From: a virus
Virus record (IMG/VR): IMGVR_UViG_3300030328_002321
Coordinates: 21,959-85,958 of that record
Length of the DNA: 64,000 nt
Reading direction: 5' to 3' (one strand)
Within the stretch, counting starts at the first letter, position 1, and every line of letters begins with the position of its first letter. Position numbers and translations under genes: made by a program. Shown in pieces: positions 1 through 6,121 of this stretch. The notes under the pieces are model-generated. The model made no database searches. It saw only the letters and a program-made list of their open reading frames with translations, and was not told the origin of the DNA.

Positions 1-1533
1 ATAATAATCTGCTAACATAAACAAATTTCTGTTATAATCATCTTGTGTATGTGGTCTTCCTACATATGATGCTACAATTATATCATCTGGTTGTGATAAA
101 TTGTTAGGTCTTTTTAATACATATGCTGATCCTAAAGATGTGCTATCTGCAGATTGATTTTGACCATAAGGGTCATGGCATATTACATATAAATTTACTG
201 GAACTTGTTGTTGTTCATTTCTATAAGGTGATTCATATATTACAACTGCCCCTGTTTTATCATCATCTTTTCTGTGTGGAAATTTAGTAATAGGTTTTAA
301 ATCACCATCTATTTTAAACTTAACTTCTCCTTTTTCGTTATGATATAATTTACCTGCAGTACCTATTGCTTGTAAATTTCTAGCTTTTACATTATTATAT
401 TGTTCTTGTAATGATGCAATATCAAATAGGTTAGCTGTTATTTGTAATGTAGCTTCTTGGGGAGAAAAGGGGTGCTCAGCTATATATTGGTCTAAAGATT
501 TTGCATCTGCAGCCCCTTTTTTCTTTTCCCTCATTGTTTCTTCATATTCTATAGCTTCTTGTTGCTTAGAATTACCGTCATCATCTATAAATCCATCTAA
601 ATTCTTTTGTATTGGAATAAAGTATCCACATCTTGTACCTAGTGCTCCTTCATCCCATATATTTTCATAATCCATACAATCATATGCTGCTGGATTATAA
701 AATATTTCTTCCATAGCTTCAAAATCAGATCCTTCTGTACCACCTGTACCAAAAGCTACCATCATTCCTAAAGTTTTAGCACCTTGTCTCATTGTTGGCA
801 TTGTTACCTCCCATGCTTTTAATAATCCTGGAAATGATCCTGCTTCTTCAAAGAAAACTAATTCACCTGCCTTACCCCTTACTTTATCTGGATTATCTTT
901 TAAAGATACCCCCATAATTTGAGACTTCATCCCCATTTCTATCTCCATTCCATTTATCTTTTTCTTATATCCAGACATTTTATGCATTTCTCTATCTCTT
1001 AACCGAGGTTGAGCCCAAGCAGTATGATCATCTATAAAAGATAAAAACTCCCAAGCTTTTGAGAGTAATCCATCACCAATTAAAAATTCTTTAGAGGATG
1101 CAAATACAAAGTTTTTACTATTCCTAACAAAAAAGTAATTTCTAGCAAGCATAGATCCGGCTTTATAGGAATATCCCTTACGCCTTGCTTTTAAAACTAT
1201 CATATGCTTATTTTCTGCTCTAGCTTTATCTATTTCATGAAAATATTCATAATCTCCATCATAAAATCTTGGGAATGTACGTTCACGTTTTGCTTGTATT
1301 GATCCATCAGGTAATACTTCATCTACAGCTCTATCGATAGGACAATAGTTTAAATAAAAGTAATGAAAACCTGTGATATGTAATTCATCTATAGTATACC
1401 CATACATACATCTATTTTGTTCTTCATCCCAGAACTCATAGTATTCTCTAGTTCCTGGAAGTGCAGATGTATAGTGTCCGTATTTTATAAAGTTAACGGC
1501 GGCAGGTCTGACTCTGTCTGTTTCTTTGAGCAT
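1..1533 (-). CDS. terL: Terminase large subunit (partial, C-terminus cut by window edge)
   Basis: This is the DNA-packaging motor: an ATPase plus nuclease that pumps and cuts the genome at the portal. The first 511 residues are visible and the frame is open at the window edge. The sequence shows a deviant Walker A-like stretch KARRKGYSYK (about 115-124) and a Walker B LVFFEEA (225-231). A coupling motif GTGGTEGSDF follows (262-271), and a nuclease-domain HDPYG begins near 453. The ATG at 1533 follows an in-frame TAA at 1534-1536 and overlaps the upstream gene by 49 bp in another frame. The motif order is typical of phage TerL, and the RGKAGELVFFEEAGSFPG-type core resembles crAss-like TerL proteins. 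It closes the minus-strand operon visible here; portal and capsid genes are expected further left. Confidence 0.93.
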   Translation of the reverse strand, partial: MLKETDRVRPAAVNFIKYGHYTSALPGTREYYEFWDEEQNRCMYGYTIDELHITGFHYFYLNYCPIDRAVDEVLPDGSIQAKRERTFPRFYDGDYEYFHEIDKARAENKHMIVLKARRKGYSYKAGSMLARNYFFVRNSKNFVFASSKEFLIGDGLLSKAWEFLSFIDDHTAWAQPRLRDREMHKMSGYKKKINGMEIEMGMKSQIMGVSLKDNPDKVRGKAGELVFFEEAGSFPGLLKAWEVTMPTMRQGAKTLGMMVAFGTGGTEGSDFEAMEEIFYNPAAYDCMDYENIWDEGALGTRCGYFIPIQKNLDGFIDDDGNSKQQEAIEYEETMREKKKGAADAKSLDQYIAEHPFSPQEATLQITANLFDIASLQEQYNNVKARNLQAIGTAGKLYHNEKGEVKFKIDGDLKPITKFPHRKDDDKTGAVVIYESPYRNEQQQVPVNLYVICHDPYGQNQSADSTSLGSAYVLKRPNNLSQPDDIIVASYVGRPHTQDDYNRNLFMLADYY

Positions 1534-1784
1534 TTATCTTTTATTTTAACTAATTCTGAACATTTTTCATATTCTTCTGTACTTGTAAAATATTCTATTA
1601 CAATATCTATTATATCTGGAGTTCTACCATCATCTATGATTGGATCAAAGGGTAAAGGAAAGCGATCTATGCTATCATTCTCTAAATCATAATAAATATC
1701 GTCAATAGTCTTTTTTTTAGTTATTATCATGTAAGCATTTTGCATTGCCTCATTATAAAGCTCTATATCTTCTAAATAATCCAT
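1485..1784 (-). CDS. Small acidic protein upstream of terL, unknown
   Basis: A 99-residue acidic protein of unknown function, rich in Asp, Glu and Ile, with no motif I recognise. Its start ATG abuts the stop of the 173-residue gene upstream (they share one base). Its 3' end overlaps terL by 49 bp, so it is probably co-translated with both. The tight packing and its place directly before terL suggest a packaging or head-assembly role, but that is inference from position only. The plus-strand frame overlapping this region is a shadow. Confidence 0.7.
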   Translation of the reverse strand: MDYLEDIELYNEAMQNAYMIITKKKTIDDIYYDLENDSIDRFPLPFDPIIDDGRTPDIIDIVIEYFTSTEEYEKCSELVKIKDKCSKKQTESDLPPLTL

Positions 1785-2305
1785 TACATACTATATTTAT
1801 TCACTTCTATTCCACCTCTATTTGTATTAGCGGCTTGTTCTTCTTTTTTAACTATTTCTTCTAAATTTCTAAGACCATCTACTACCTTACCCATTTTTTC
1901 TAAGTTATTAATTAGGTCTTTAGCATGAAAAATTGGTCGACCATTATCATCTATTAAAGTTAAATCTATATCTCTAAAATATTTTTCTAATTTTATTACA
2001 GATTCTCTTGCAGCTCTTAATAATCTAACTGCAGATGTTTCTATTAATTTATCATACTTTTTACACGCTGCTAATATTTTAGGGGTAGGTGTAAACTTAC
2101 TTTCTGCTCCAAATATACTATTTTTTACTTCAACTATACGCTGTTCCCATTCATAAACAGAAAAAGGTGATTTATGATCTGTTGTAAAGTATACAAAAGC
2201 AAGTTCTTTTGGTTTTAATTCTTTGAATTCTAATATAGTTAAAGCATATCCACTAAGAACAGCTTTATTATCTACTATGTGTATTAAATCATCTCTCAGA
2301 CTCAT
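1784..2305 (-). CDS. Conserved phage protein, candidate small terminase
   Basis: A 173-residue mostly helical protein with a charged, coiled-coil-like second half (about residues 85-155) and a polar C-terminus. I see no clear DNA-binding motif. It lies two genes upstream of terL, where many tailed phages encode the small terminase that recognises packaging-site DNA; that role is positional inference only. Its start overlaps the upstream gene by 17 bp and its stop touches the start of the next gene, so it is part of the same operon. It could equally be an unrelated crAss-type conserved protein. Confidence 0.7.
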   Translation of the reverse strand: MSLRDDLIHIVDNKAVLSGYALTILEFKELKPKELAFVYFTTDHKSPFSVYEWEQRIVEVKNSIFGAESKFTPTPKILAACKKYDKLIETSAVRLLRAARESVIKLEKYFRDIDLTLIDDNGRPIFHAKDLINNLEKMGKVVDGLRNLEEIVKKEEQAANTNRGGIEVNKYSM

Positions 2306-2555
2306 TTTCTTTTTTTAAATTTTCTAAAGCTTGTAATATTGTAGGAAATTGCATACAATAATCATATAATATCTTTTCATCTTCTGTATGCTTTTTCTTA
2401 TTGTTATGTATTAAAACATATTTAAATAAAGCTTCTATATTATTTTGTAACTGTTTTTCTTGATTACGTATTAGCATATATGCATCATAATCAATTTTCT
2501 TAGGTGCTCCATTAAGGAAAATTTTTTTCTTAGTTTTCTTTTGACTCTTTATCAT
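2289..2555 (-). CDS. Small lysine-rich protein, unknown
   Basis: An 88-residue basic protein that opens with a lysine-rich stretch (MIKSQKKTKKK) followed by a predicted helical body. No family is recognised. It overlaps the IHF-like gene upstream by 26 bp and the next gene by 17 bp, which argues for a real, translationally coupled gene. The basic N-terminus would suit nucleic-acid binding or nucleoid packing, but nothing in the sequence proves this. Confidence 0.68.
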   Translation of the reverse strand: MIKSQKKTKKKIFLNGAPKKIDYDAYMLIRNQEKQLQNNIEALFKYVLIHNNKKKHTEDEKILYDYCMQFPTILQALENLKKENESER

Positions 2556-2772
2556 TATTTTTTTTATTTTTTAAAGCAGTTAAATATTTAACTCTATTTG
2601 GATTCACAGAAAACTTACCAAAATAAGGAAGTCTTACCATTTCAAATTTTCCCTTTTTCATAACTTTCTCTACAAATTTAAACTGATGATTTACTATTTG
2701 TTCTATTTTTTGTAGAGGCAACTTATATTTAGTTGCTAGTAGCTGTATTATCGCCTTTTTGTCTTTGGCCAT
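2530..2772 (-). CDS. IHF/HU-like DNA-binding protein
   Basis: An 80-residue protein with the general plan of the HU/IHF family: an N-terminal helical dimerisation half, then a beta region carrying the block VRLPYFGKFSVNP (about 46-58). This corresponds to the strand that leads into the DNA-binding arm in HU/IHF. HU/IHF proteins bend DNA as dimers. Crassvirales are known to encode IHF-like subunits, some found in virions. The protein is slightly shorter than cellular HU (about 90 residues), so the arm may be reduced. Its place in the terminase operon suggests help with genome packaging or condensation. A second subunit, if heterodimeric, is not obvious in this window. Confidence 0.75.
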   Translation of the reverse strand: MAKDKKAIIQLLATKYKLPLQKIEQIVNHQFKFVEKVMKKGKFEMVRLPYFGKFSVNPNRVKYLTALKNKKNNDKESKEN

Positions 2773-3046
2773 CTAATATTTGTTTTTTCCATCTTTGTGG
2801 TTTATCTGGACATGTAGTTGTTTTCCACTTTGCTTTATGTTCTAATAAACATCCACATAATCCGCATCTCATCTGAGGCTTTAAAACATGTTCACAATTA
2901 TTACACGCTTCTAATCTTTGTACATAATCTTCTGTTGTTACATTTGGTGCTCCTTGTTTTACATATTCTTTTAGATCTCTTGCAAAAGAACTAATCATAT
3001 TAAATAATGAAGGCGGTTGTATCTTAGGATCTTCTGGATTATTCAT
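2729..3046 (-). CDS. Zinc-ribbon protein
   Basis: A 105-residue protein with cysteines at 48, 51, 61, 64, 66 and 79, arranged as CNNC ... CGLCGC ... CP. This is a zinc-ribbon-like pattern followed by a Trp-rich basic segment (KAKWK ... RWKKQ). The N-terminal 45 residues look helical and cysteine-free. Similar short cysteine-rich proteins occur in phages beside packaging genes, but the role is not established; nucleic-acid or protein binding is likely. It overlaps the IHF-like gene downstream by 44 bp and the 38-residue gene upstream by 8 bp. Confidence 0.75.
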   Translation of the reverse strand: MNNPEDPKIQPPSLFNMISSFARDLKEYVKQGAPNVTTEDYVQRLEACNNCEHVLKPQMRCGLCGCLLEHKAKWKTTTCPDKPQRWKKQILDGQRQKGDNTATSN

Positions 3047-3155
3047 AATAATTTATTTTAATCGTTAATAATTCTCCATTTCTATCTTGTAGTATTATTA
3101 TTTCCATATCTCCTATTTCAAAATAGGATGGAACTATTTCTTCGAATATTCTCAT
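3039..3155 (-). CDS. 38-residue small protein
   Basis: An ORF of 38 codons reading MRIFEEIVPSYFEIGDMEII and onward to NYYE. The ATG at 3155 overlaps the stop of the winged-helix gene by one base (TAATG arrangement), and the stop overlaps the start of the zinc-ribbon gene by 8 bp. It fills an otherwise empty gap exactly and has a coherent, beta-rich composition, so I treat it as a real small gene. No function is recognised. Confidence 0.6.
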   Translation of the reverse strand: MRIFEEIVPSYFEIGDMEIIILQDRNGELLTIKINYYE

Positions 3156-3502
3156 TAGTCTTTCTTTATTATTACTTCTACAAAAGAAGTATCTGGATTT
3201 AAAAAAGGATTTAACGAATATATATTATTATTTTTATTCAAAACTCCTTTATCCTTAAATCTTTTTACATAATTATTTAAAGTATTATAATCTTTTATTC
3301 CTACTATCCTTGCAACCTCTCTTTTATTTTTTACACTGCATATATTTTCTTCACTAGTAATATTCTGTACATCTATAAATGCAGATAGTATTTGCATACC
3401 TTTTTCCGTTAAATTAAAAATACCATTCCATAATTGTACGTATTTATACGTAGTATCTATATTAACAGTAATTTTTTTCCTATTTTCTTTTTTCTTTGTC
3501 AT
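3155..3502 (-). CDS. Winged-helix DNA-binding protein
   Basis: A 115-residue protein with a basic N-terminus (MTKKKENRKK). The segment VARIVGIKDYNTLNNYVKRF (about 66-85), followed by KDKGVL, looks like the recognition helix and wing of a winged helix-turn-helix. The middle (WNGIFNLTEKGMQILSAFI) resembles the first helices of such a domain. It may regulate the phage gene switch or act in replication initiation; the sequence cannot decide. It is part of the minus-strand operon, overlapping the gene upstream by 23 bp and touching the 38-residue gene downstream. Confidence 0.7.
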   Translation of the reverse strand: MTKKKENRKKITVNIDTTYKYVQLWNGIFNLTEKGMQILSAFIDVQNITSEENICSVKNKREVARIVGIKDYNTLNNYVKRFKDKGVLNKNNNIYSLNPFLNPDTSFVEVIIKKD

Positions 3503-3683
3503 TTTCTAGTATTTTAATAAGACCATTTTGTGTGTTTAACGGTCTTGAGTTTTTAAATGTACGGTATTCTTCAGGATTAAATATAAGTTTAACTTCTCTT
3601 ACTAATTTATTATCATCATATTTTACAATCCATCTATTTTTATAGTGCATTTTCTTTCTTTTCAACTGTGCTAAATAACTCAT
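3480..3683 (-). CDS. Small basic protein, unknown
   Basis: A 67-residue basic protein (many Lys/Arg, MSYLAQLKRKKMHYKNRWIV at the start) with no recognised domain. It overlaps the gene upstream by 4 bp (ATGA) and the winged-helix gene downstream by 23 bp, which supports real, coupled translation. The charge would fit nucleic-acid binding, but that is inference. Confidence 0.65.
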   Translation of the reverse strand: MSYLAQLKRKKMHYKNRWIVKYDDNKLVREVKLIFNPEEYRTFKNSRPLNTQNGLIKILENDKEKRK

Positions 3684-3919
3684 TTCTTTTGCATTTTAAC
3701 TGTTCCGTTTGTATCTATTTCAATAATAGAAGATTTAGATTGTTTATTAAACTCTGTAACATATGGGGCTATATCCGTACGAGTTACTAAAAATGATAAG
3801 AATACTTGTAATTCTTTTAATAATCTATCACTTTTTTCTTGTAACTCAATAGTTTTTATCTTAGCATCTAATAATGCATGATAATCTTCAAGTTTTAGAG
3901 TAACTTGGCCTTTTACCAC
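3680..3919 (-). CDS. Small coiled-coil-like protein, unknown
   Basis: A 79-residue protein. Residues about 8-45 have a heptad-like pattern (LEDYHALLDAKIKTIELQEK then SDRLLKELQ) suggesting a helix or short coiled coil. The C-terminal third is beta-like (SSIIEIDTNGTVKMQKK). No family is recognised. It overlaps the GroES-like gene by 7 bp and the next gene by 4 bp, so it is the second gene of the minus-strand operon. Confidence 0.66.
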   Translation of the reverse strand: MVKGQVTLKLEDYHALLDAKIKTIELQEKSDRLLKELQVFLSFLVTRTDIAPYVTEFNKQSKSSIIEIDTNGTVKMQKK

Positions 3920-4182
3920 TTTCCTAATATTTGATGTTCTGATATAATTAAATATAACTGACCATCAATCTCTGTTCTTGCAGCTTCTGATCTAGGATCT
4001 ACCATAACAGTATCCCCTTTTTCTACAAAATGACAATTAGGTCCAACAGCTAGCGCCTCCAAAACGTTTGATCGCTTTGCATTTTCCTTAGCTGTAGCCT
4101 CATCTAAGATTATTCCTGATTCTGTTTCTGTAATTACTGGGTCTGGAAGGACAACCCACGATCCACTTGGTTTAAAATTCAT
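3913..4182 (-). CDS. GroES-like co-chaperonin (Cpn10 family)
   Basis: An 89-residue protein with the layout of a 10-kDa co-chaperonin. It has an N-terminal strand ending in LPDPVI, then a mobile-loop region around TETESGIILDEATAKENA, where the hydrophobic GII corresponds to the tripeptide that docks onto GroEL. The core is VLEALAVGPN, with a second half KGDTVMVDPR ... YLIISEHQILG like the C-terminal strands of GroES. T4 gp31 and relatives replace GroES when the host chaperonin folds capsid protein; a similar role in head assembly is likely here. It is the first gene of the minus-strand operon and sits about 18 bp downstream of a good Bacteroidetes promoter (4200-4232). Confidence 0.78.
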   Translation of the reverse strand: MNFKPSGSWVVLPDPVITETESGIILDEATAKENAKRSNVLEALAVGPNCHFVEKGDTVMVDPRSEAARTEIDGQLYLIISEHQILGKW

Positions 4183-4199
4183 ATCTATATATTTTTATG

Positions 4200-4232
4200 C
4201 AAATATATAAACAAATTTTTTATAGTTCCAAA
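4200..4232 (-). promoter_or_regulatory. Bacteroidetes-type promoter for the GroES-terL operon
   Basis: On the minus strand there is TTTG (4229-4232), a 21-nt spacer, then TATATTTG (4200-4207). This matches the known Bacteroidetes primary-sigma consensus (TTTG about 19-21 nt before TAnnTTTG). The start of transcription would fall about 10 nt before the ATG of the GroES-like gene, leaving a very short leader. In DNA this AT-rich a chance match to the 8-mer is possible, but both boxes with correct spacing and position are suggestive. Confidence 0.5.
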
Positions 4233-4239
4233 TATTTTA

Positions 4240-4511
4240 AAGAAAAGTTTTAATACGAGAGAATTAGATATAACTCTCCCCCTTGAGGATTCTATTTCAA
4301 GTTGTGATTTCACTCTAGCAGTGCTCCGTTTTACGGGACCCAAGGATACTAAAACTGGTGTTAATTCACCGCACTTACCTGTGTGCATTGTATCCTAACT
4401 AGAGCTTATACGTTAACTCTTTTGCAACTACCGGAGAAAACTCTATCTCTATTTGAGACTACAATCCGATGTCTAATCCCTTTTTTGTTTACCGGGGGAT
4501 GATAATGTTGC
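4240..4511 (-). ncRNA. Candidate structured non-coding RNA (about 270 nt)
   Basis: A gene-free stretch that folds extensively on paper, read on the minus strand. An outer helix pairs UGCAAC (near 4510) with GUUGCA (near 4422). Next come AGAC/GUCU and UCUC/GAGA hairpins. A multibranched domain follows: CUCUAG/CUAGAG closing around GGAUAC/GUAUCC, with hairpins GCAC/GUGC, GGUG-AAUUAA-CACC and CCG-UAAAA-CGG. The 3' part has CUUGA/UCAAG and GAGAG/CUCUC hairpins before a U-rich run. A consensus promoter (4516-4546) would start transcription right at the first helix. I could not match it to tmRNA, RNase P, 6S RNA, tRNA or group I intron cores. Its function is unknown. The 67-codon frame inside it (4185-4388) looks incidental. 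Confidence 0.55.
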
Positions 4512-4515
4512 AGTG

Positions 4516-4546
4516 CAAAATTAATAAAAATATATTACAATGCAAA
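4516..4546 (-). promoter_or_regulatory. Bacteroidetes-type promoter for the structured RNA
   Basis: On the minus strand there is TTTG (4543-4546), a 19-nt spacer and TAATTTTG (4516-4523), an exact match to TTTG-N19-TAnnTTTG. Expected initiation falls near 4509-4511, at the first base-paired segment of the candidate RNA. A weaker second -7-like box (TATATTTG) lies at 4611-4618 without a clear upstream partner. Confidence 0.5.
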
Positions 4547-4705
4547 TAAAAACACACAAATCATTAATAAAATATATATGACAGGAGAAATATCAAATTT
4601 TTTCATACTACAAATATACCTACCCTGATCTCTAGGGATGTTAAGGAAATGTTAAATTTTAAAATAAAAAAAATTTTTTTTGATGGGTTTGTGAACGTGT
4701 GAACC

Positions 4706-4770
4706 AACACAATCAAAGACCCCCGCTATGCTACGCACTTAAAACACCCCGCATTGGGATTGTTAGTGTT
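4706..4770 (+). promoter_or_regulatory. Structured intergenic element I upstream of first plus-strand gene
   Basis: AACAC (4706-4710) and AATC (4711-4714) pair with GTGTT (4766-4770) and GATT (4758-4761), leaving a 4-nt bulge. Inside, ATGC (4728-4731) pairs with GCAT (4751-4754). It lies 17 bp before the first plus-strand ATG. It fits the pattern of closing stem plus inner hairpin seen in eight other plus-strand gaps, but is one of the weaker members. Confidence 0.4.
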
Positions 4771-4787
4771 AATACATAATTTGCCTT

Positions 4788-5042
4788 ATGGATAATCCAA
4801 TTTTAGCGACGTATATACGTCCAACTCAATCACTCAACCACGTAATGGTTGCGTATCAACCTAATATATTCTCTACTAATAAGATTATTGCTTATGTAAA
4901 GAATAGTGACTTTTTTAAATCCTTTGTTAAAGGACAAGAGTTTAAATTACCAGCTAATCCTCGTCCTGAATTTCGTTTCACCGAAGATGGAGAGAGATAT
5001 GAGTATTCTGATGGTACACCGCAAGTGTATTTAGAGTGGTAA
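4788..5042 (+). CDS. First plus-strand small protein, unknown
   Basis: An 84-residue soluble protein with no recognised family. It has a hydrophobic N-terminal half and a polar, Pro- and Tyr-rich C-terminal third (FRFTEDGERYEYSDG). It stands alone: a structured element precedes it and an intrinsic terminator follows 4 bp after the stop, so it is probably transcribed as a single-gene unit. First genes of a phage early region often encode host-takeover proteins; that is inference from position. Confidence 0.65.
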   Translation: MDNPILATYIRPTQSLNHVMVAYQPNIFSTNKIIAYVKNSDFFKSFVKGQEFKLPANPRPEFRFTEDGERYEYSDGTPQVYLEW

Positions 5043-5045
5043 GAT

Positions 5046-5066
5046 AAGGGACTTTGTCCCTTTTTT
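5046..5066 (+). terminator. Intrinsic terminator
   Basis: AAGGGAC (5046-5052), loop TTT, GTCCCTT (5056-5062), running into a T tract to 5066. The 7-bp stem and T-run are a textbook intrinsic terminator 4 bp after the stop of the preceding gene. Confidence 0.85.
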
Positions 5067-5088
5067 CTACCACAATCAAAACAATTAC

Positions 5089-5139
5089 GCACACACGGTC
5101 AACAGACCTTTGCTAAACTTCGCAAGTTTGTAAGTGTGC
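5089..5139 (+). ncRNA. Structured intergenic element H (three-way junction)
   Basis: GCACAC (5089-5094) pairs with GTGTGC (5134-5139). It encloses two perfect hairpins: GGTC-aaca-GACC (5097-5108) and AAACTT-cgc-AAGTTT (5115-5129). An alternative pairing of GACCT (5105-5109) with AGGTC (5145-5149) would compete and could make a switch or pseudoknot. The rest of the gap, 5150-5221, is AT-rich with nothing I recognise. The element lies between a terminator and the next gene. Confidence 0.5.
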
Positions 5140-5221
5140 AAGTCAGGTCGTATTCACCACTTTTTACCACAATCTGACACTCAATCAATTTAATCACATA
5201 ACATAATATAACATTAGTAAT

Positions 5222-5578
5222 ATGAAATACGTTAGAACACAACTAAAAGATGCTCACACTACAAGAGATGGTGTAGTATCTAAAATAGCTGACCTTACAA
5301 CTAGTCATTTAAATAACATTATAAAGTTTTGGACAATAAGAGCATATCATGGAGTATCAGTATCATATCCACCAATGGATGATGGTAAAGGAAATGTATG
5401 TGAAGATGGTGGCAAGCTTTATTATGACGGAGTAGCTATATTAAGAGAAATAAGTTTATTATCATACATTATAGAATACAATAAAAGAGATAATTGCTTT
5501 GCTGATTACAATGCAATATGTAAAGAAGTTGGCGGTAATGGTAGTATTCGTGATGAATATCCTTATGACTGGGATTAA
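5222..5578 (+). CDS. Small phage protein with TSHLxNxIKF motif, unknown
   Basis: A 118-residue protein. Residues about 25-36 read LTTSHLNNIIKF, which resembles a short motif I recall from small hypothetical proteins of Bacteroidetes phages (a T/S-H-L-x-N-x-I-K helix). The acidic C-terminus (RDEYPYDWD) may be disordered. No biochemical role is known to me. It is preceded by about 180 bp that contains a terminator and element H. It is followed after 26 bp by a small membrane protein gene, which probably shares its transcript. Confidence 0.68.
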   Translation: MKYVRTQLKDAHTTRDGVVSKIADLTTSHLNNIIKFWTIRAYHGVSVSYPPMDDGKGNVCEDGGKLYYDGVAILREISLLSYIIEYNKRDNCFADYNAICKEVGGNGSIRDEYPYDWD

Positions 5579-5604
5579 ATTATTAACTAAACATAAATAA
5601 AGAA

Positions 5605-5880
5605 ATGGAAACAATAGTATTTTTATTAGGCATTCTATCTGCCTACGCATTTGGCTTTATGTCAGGCATATTATTTGATAGATATAAATATAATAAATTA
5701 ATAGAAAAAGATATAAAACTGCAACAAGCAGAAGAATTATCTAAAACTAGAAAGAATAAAACTCCAAGACCTATTAGTAAAAAGATAGTCTATGATTTAA
5801 ATGATGATAGATTACCAACAGGTTTTGGCACATTTGGAACAGGGAACAGTAATGGTCCATCTAAAGAAGCAACAATATAA
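5605..5880 (+). CDS. Small single-pass membrane protein
   Basis: A 91-residue protein with a strongly hydrophobic N-terminal segment (residues about 3-24, with a GxxSAYAFGFMSG small-residue face). A basic, polar cytoplasmic-type tail follows (KTRKNKTPRPISKK) and then a Gly/Asn-rich end. The N-out, single-anchor layout suits a small inner-membrane phage protein. Roles such as superinfection exclusion or host membrane remodelling are possible but not shown. Element A begins immediately after its stop codon. Confidence 0.65.
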   Translation: METIVFLLGILSAYAFGFMSGILFDRYKYNKLIEKDIKLQQAEELSKTRKNKTPRPISKKIVYDLNDDRLPTGFGTFGTGNSNGPSKEATI

Positions 5881-5977
5881 TAACTATGAGTAGGGTTTTT
5901 GTTAATGTCAATCTTATTTAGTCGTAAACTTAGACATTATTTTTTGTTTTCATAATACTTGTTCCTACTCATAGTTA
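5881..5977 (+). ncRNA. Structured intergenic element A (14-bp closing stem)
   Basis: The 14-bp arm at 5881-5894 is perfectly complementary to 5964-5977 (TAACTATGAGTAGG / CCTACTCATAGTTA). Inside, TAATGTC (5903-5909) pairs with GACATTA (5933-5939). The element starts on the first base after the previous stop codon. There is no T tract right after the stem and the enclosed region is 69 nt, so it is not an ordinary terminator. Its 5' arm shares the core ATGAG(T/G)..GG with elements C, D and G. Confidence 0.65.
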
Positions 5978-5983
5978 CCTTTA

Positions 5984-6051
5984 AAAAGACTCACAAACTC
6001 TACTTATCATCACTACTTTGATAGATGATGGGAGTATGATAAGAGTCTTTT
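5984..6051 (+). ncRNA. Structured intergenic element B
   Basis: AAAAGACTC (5984-5992) pairs with GAGTCTTTT (6043-6051). After a one-sided 10-nt bulge, CTTATCAT (6003-6010) pairs with ATGATAAG (6036-6043, sharing one G with the outer helix). A CATC/GATG pair can extend it inside. It follows element A by only 6 bp, and together they fill most of the 241-bp gap before the 221-residue gene. The end of the stem is followed by TATCC, not a clear T run. Confidence 0.5.
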
Positions 6052-6107
6052 ATCCTTTAACAAGGTTTGTGATATACCTTTTTAAAATCACTAATTAATC
6101 CATTTAA

Positions 6108-6118
6108 AACCAATTAAA
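6108..6118 (+). promoter_or_regulatory. AACCAATTAAA leader motif
   Basis: AACCAATTAAA ends 3 nt before the ATG at 6122. The same or a near-identical motif precedes five other plus-strand genes. It replaces a Shine-Dalgarno sequence and may mark a translation-enhancing leader or a phage promoter element. Confidence 0.5.
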
Positions 6119-6121
6119 CAA

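Noticed and set aside
4185-4388. 67-codon minus-strand ORF over the structured region
   Set aside because: It lies inside the base-paired candidate RNA, has odd composition that changes midway, and reads across the GroES promoter.
4240-4511. Group I intron, tmRNA or RNase P in the divergent region
   Set aside because: No P3-P7 core with guanosine site, no tRNA-like ends with TTCGA, and none of the GAGGAAAGTCC / ACAGAAA blocks of RNase P.
4771-4784. TAATTTG upstream of the first plus-strand gene as a host promoter -7 box
   Set aside because: One base short of TAnnTTTG, and it would place the start of transcription at or inside the ATG.
5881-5977. Element A (and D, G) as intrinsic terminators
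   Set aside because: Enclosed regions of about 45-70 nt and no T tract directly after the stem, unlike the true terminators at 5046-5066 and 24854-24880.
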